DNA of 64,000 nt from Castellaniella sp034674885. GTDB lineage: Bacteria > Pseudomonadota > Gammaproteobacteria > Burkholderiales > Burkholderiaceae_B. The first letter of the stretch is position 1. The number at the start of each line of letters is the position of its first letter. The translations under genes were made by a program, and so were the position numbers. Positions 62,048-64,000 of the stretch are shown here, piece after piece. Below the pieces are notes generated by a model. The model saw only the letters and a list, made by a program, of their open reading frames with translations. It had not been told where the DNA came from and made no database searches. The stretch lies in the NCBI RefSeq assembly GCF_034674885.1, contig NZ_JAUCDS010000012.1, positions 1 to 64,000 on the forward strand, in the 5' to 3' direction.

Positions 62048-64000
62048 GATTCTTCGCCCTGTTCCTGCGCCGGCCGGTGGGTACATCCTTGCTGTGCCTG
62101 GCCATGGTGCTGGCCGGGGCGCTGGCGCTGCGGTTCTTGCCCGTGGCGCCCTTGCCGCAGGTGGACTTCCCCATGATCTCGGTGTCGGCGTCGTTGCCGG
62201 GCGCCAGTCCGGAAACCATGGCCACCAGCGTGGCCATGCCGCTGGAACAGTCGCTGGGGGCCATTGCCGGGGTGGACAGCATGAGCTCGCGCAGCAGCGA
62301 GGGCCAGACCACCATTTCCCTGATGTTCGAACTGGACCGCGACATCAACAATGCGGCGCGCGACGTGCAGGCCGCCATCAATGCGGCGCGACCCCAGCTG
62401 CCTTCGGGCATGCGCGGCAATCCCGTCTACCGCAAGGTCGATTCCTCGTCCTCGCCCATCATGACGCTGGCGCTGACCTCGGATACGGCCACGCAGGGCG
62501 AGCTGTACGACCTGGCTTCCACCGTACTGGCGCAGAAGCTGTCGCAGGTCGGCGGCGTGGGGCAGGTGACGGTGGGCGGCAGTTCGTTGCCGGCCGTGCG
62601 CGTGCTGCTGGACCCGCGAGCCCTGGAATCCATGGGCGTGCCGCTGGATCGGGTGCGCCAGGCGCTGCAGGACGTCAATTCCCTGCGCCCGGGCGGGCTG
62701 GTGCAGCTGGACGACCGGCAGTGGCAGATCCGATCCAACGCCCAGCTGCGCAAGGCGGCCGACTACGCGTCCCTGATCGTGGCCTGGAAAGACGGCCGTC
62801 CGGTGCGCCTGGCCGACGTGGCGCAGGTTCGGGATTCGGTCGAGGACACCAACCAGGTCGGCTATTTCAACGACCGGCCGGCCGTGCTGCTGATCATCCG
62901 CCGCCAGACCGATGCCAATATCATCGACACCGTCGATGCGGTGCGCGACCTGCTGCCGGCCTTTCAGGCCCTGTTGCCCGAGCAGGTCCGCCTGACCGTC
63001 GCCCAGGACCGCACGCCCAGCATCCGTGCCTCTTTGCACGAAGCCGAGCTGACGCTGGTGCTGTCGGTGATCCTGGTGGTGGCGGTGGTGTTTGCCTTTC
63101 TGGGCAATTGGCGCGCAGCCCTGATCCCGGCGATCGCCGTGCCGGCGTCGCTCATCAGCACCTTCAGCCTGATGTGGTGGTTCGGCTTCAGTCTGAACAG
63201 CATTTCCCTGATGGCGCTGATCGTGGCCACCGGTTTCGTGGTGGATGACGCCATCGTGGTGCTGGAAAACATCATGCGCCACATCGAGCGCGGCATGCTC
63301 CCGGCCCGCGCCGCCTTGCGCGGCGTCACCGAAGTCGGCTTCACGGTCCTGGCCATGAGCGTGTCGCTGATCGCGGTCTTCATTCCCCTGTGGCTGGTGG
63401 GCGGGCTGGTGGGGCGGCTGTTCGAGGAATTCGCCGTGACCCTGTCAGCGGCTATCGGCGTGTCACTGCTGATTTCCGTCACCCTGACGCCGGTGATGGC
63501 CTCGCGCCTGCTGCGGGTGATGCCGGCCGACAGGCCAGCGCGGCGTAATCCCCTGGCGCGACTGTCTCAGCGGGTGGGCACGTCCTGTCTGCACGCCTAT
63601 CAGGTGTCCCTGCGCTGGGCGCTGGATCATTCCCGCATCGTGCTGTTGCTCCTGCTGGCCACCATCGGGTTGAATGTCTACCTGTACATCAGCGTGCCCA
63701 AGGGCTTTTTCCCGCAGCAGGATACCGGGCAACTGATGGGGTTCTTTCGTGTCGACACGGGGACCTCGTTCGACGAAACCCAGCAGCGCCTGAATCAATT
63801 CCGCAAGATCCTGCTATCGGACCCCGCCGTGGACACGGTCACGGCATATGCCGGCGGGCGCGGCGGCAGCAATTCCAGCTTCATCCAGATCCAGTTGAAG
63901 CCCCTGGACCAGCGCCAGGTCAGCGCTATCCAGGTCGTCAATCGGCTGCGGGCGCGCTTTGAACATACGCCGGGCGCCCGCATGTTCCTGGTGCCGCAGC
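62044..64000 (+). CDS. mdtC: RND multidrug efflux permease (MdtC-like), 3' end beyond window
   Basis: The frame opens at ATG 62044, overlapping the mdtB stop, and stays open to the window edge (652 codons). It has RFFALFLRRPVGTSLLCLAMVLAG, FLPVAPLPQVDFPMISVSASLPGASPETMATSVA and FVVDDAIVVLENIMRHIERG, with KGFFPQQDTGQLMGFFRV. The similarity to but difference from the preceding permease fits an MdtB/MdtC pair. The remaining C-terminal half, and any outer-membrane channel gene, lie to the right. Confidence 0.93.
   Translation, partial: MRFFALFLRRPVGTSLLCLAMVLAGALALRFLPVAPLPQVDFPMISVSASLPGASPETMATSVAMPLEQSLGAIAGVDSMSSRSSEGQTTISLMFELDRDINNAARDVQAAINAARPQLPSGMRGNPVYRKVDSSSSPIMTLALTSDTATQGELYDLASTVLAQKLSQVGGVGQVTVGGSSLPAVRVLLDPRALESMGVPLDRVRQALQDVNSLRPGGLVQLDDRQWQIRSNAQLRKAADYASLIVAWKDGRPVRLADVAQVRDSVEDTNQVGYFNDRPAVLLIIRRQTDANIIDTVDAVRDLLPAFQALLPEQVRLTVAQDRTPSIRASLHEAELTLVLSVILVVAVVFAFLGNWRAALIPAIAVPASLISTFSLMWWFGFSLNSISLMALIVATGFVVDDAIVVLENIMRHIERGMLPARAALRGVTEVGFTVLAMSVSLIAVFIPLWLVGGLVGRLFEEFAVTLSAAIGVSLLISVTLTPVMASRLLRVMPADRPARRNPLARLSQRVGTSCLHAYQVSLRWALDHSRIVLLLLLATIGLNVYLYISVPKGFFPQQDTGQLMGFFRVDTGTSFDETQQRLNQFRKILLSDPAVDTVTAYAGGRGGSNSSFIQIQLKPLDQRQVSAIQVVNRLRARFEHTPGARMFLVPQ

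Overview
The window looks like a contiguous chromosomal segment of a high-GC betaproteobacterium. The gene complement and order point to order Burkholderiales, most likely an Alcaligenaceae member related to Bordetella, Achromobacter or Castellaniella. The supporting blocks are lptC-lptA-lptB next to hpf-ptsN-hprK-rapZ, ubiE/Tim44-like/ubiJ/ubiB, pcm next to thiD-thiG, a DUF3460 gene, and prepilin peptidase-coaE-zapD. The lineage call is inference from gene content; the sequence holds no rRNA or tRNA gene. I also see no CRISPR array, insertion sequence or prophage.

Layout. 1-2.1 kb: diaA/gmhA-like SIS protein (cut by the window edge), yraN and rsmI. 2.1-9.8 kb, minus strand: LPS assembly and envelope genes (kdsD, kdsC, lptC, lptA, lptB), then hpf, ptsN (EIIA-Ntr), hprK, rapZ and rlpA, mostly coupled by 4-bp overlaps. 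9.9-15.2 kb: apt, a 1310-aa FAD/iron-sulfur oxidoreductase and a YqaA-type membrane protein. 15.3-22.1 kb: a D-amino-acid island with dadA, a LysR regulator, a divergent four-gene amino-acid ABC transporter and a D-amino-acid transaminase. 22.1-27.3 kb: a diguanylate cyclase, ilvA and phoBR. 27.4-32.7 kb: ubiquinone and heptose genes (ubiE, Tim44-like, ubiJ, ubiB, rfaE2) and an ACT-domain protein. 32.7-35.2 kb: pcm, thiD, thiG. 35.4-40.1 kb: a three-gene envelope locus of unknown function (SH3 lipoprotein, a 923-aa secreted protein with two homologous modules, a membrane-anchored protein). 40.2-50.1 kb: cobalamin uptake, salvage and use (btuF, riboswitch-controlled btuB, cobT, cobS, a 50-aa gene, cobC, metH). 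50.1-57.8 kb: an XRE-family regulator, an MFS exporter, a DUF3460 protein, scpA, panC, a LuxR-type HTH protein, a lipoprotein, a prepilin peptidase, coaE and zapD. 57.8-64.0 kb: an MdtABC-type RND efflux operon running off the right edge.

How the genes work together. The left third is an outer-membrane biogenesis and nitrogen-PTS control region. The middle combines amino-acid handling with quinone biosynthesis. The B12 block is coherent: BtuB/BtuF import cobalamin, CobT/CobS/CobC assemble the lower nucleotide loop, and MetH uses the cofactor. The least explained parts are the 35.4-40.1 kb envelope locus, a dispersed hairpin repeat whose two copies show compensatory stem changes, the absence of rpoN between lptB and hpf, and several structured leaders and palindromes.
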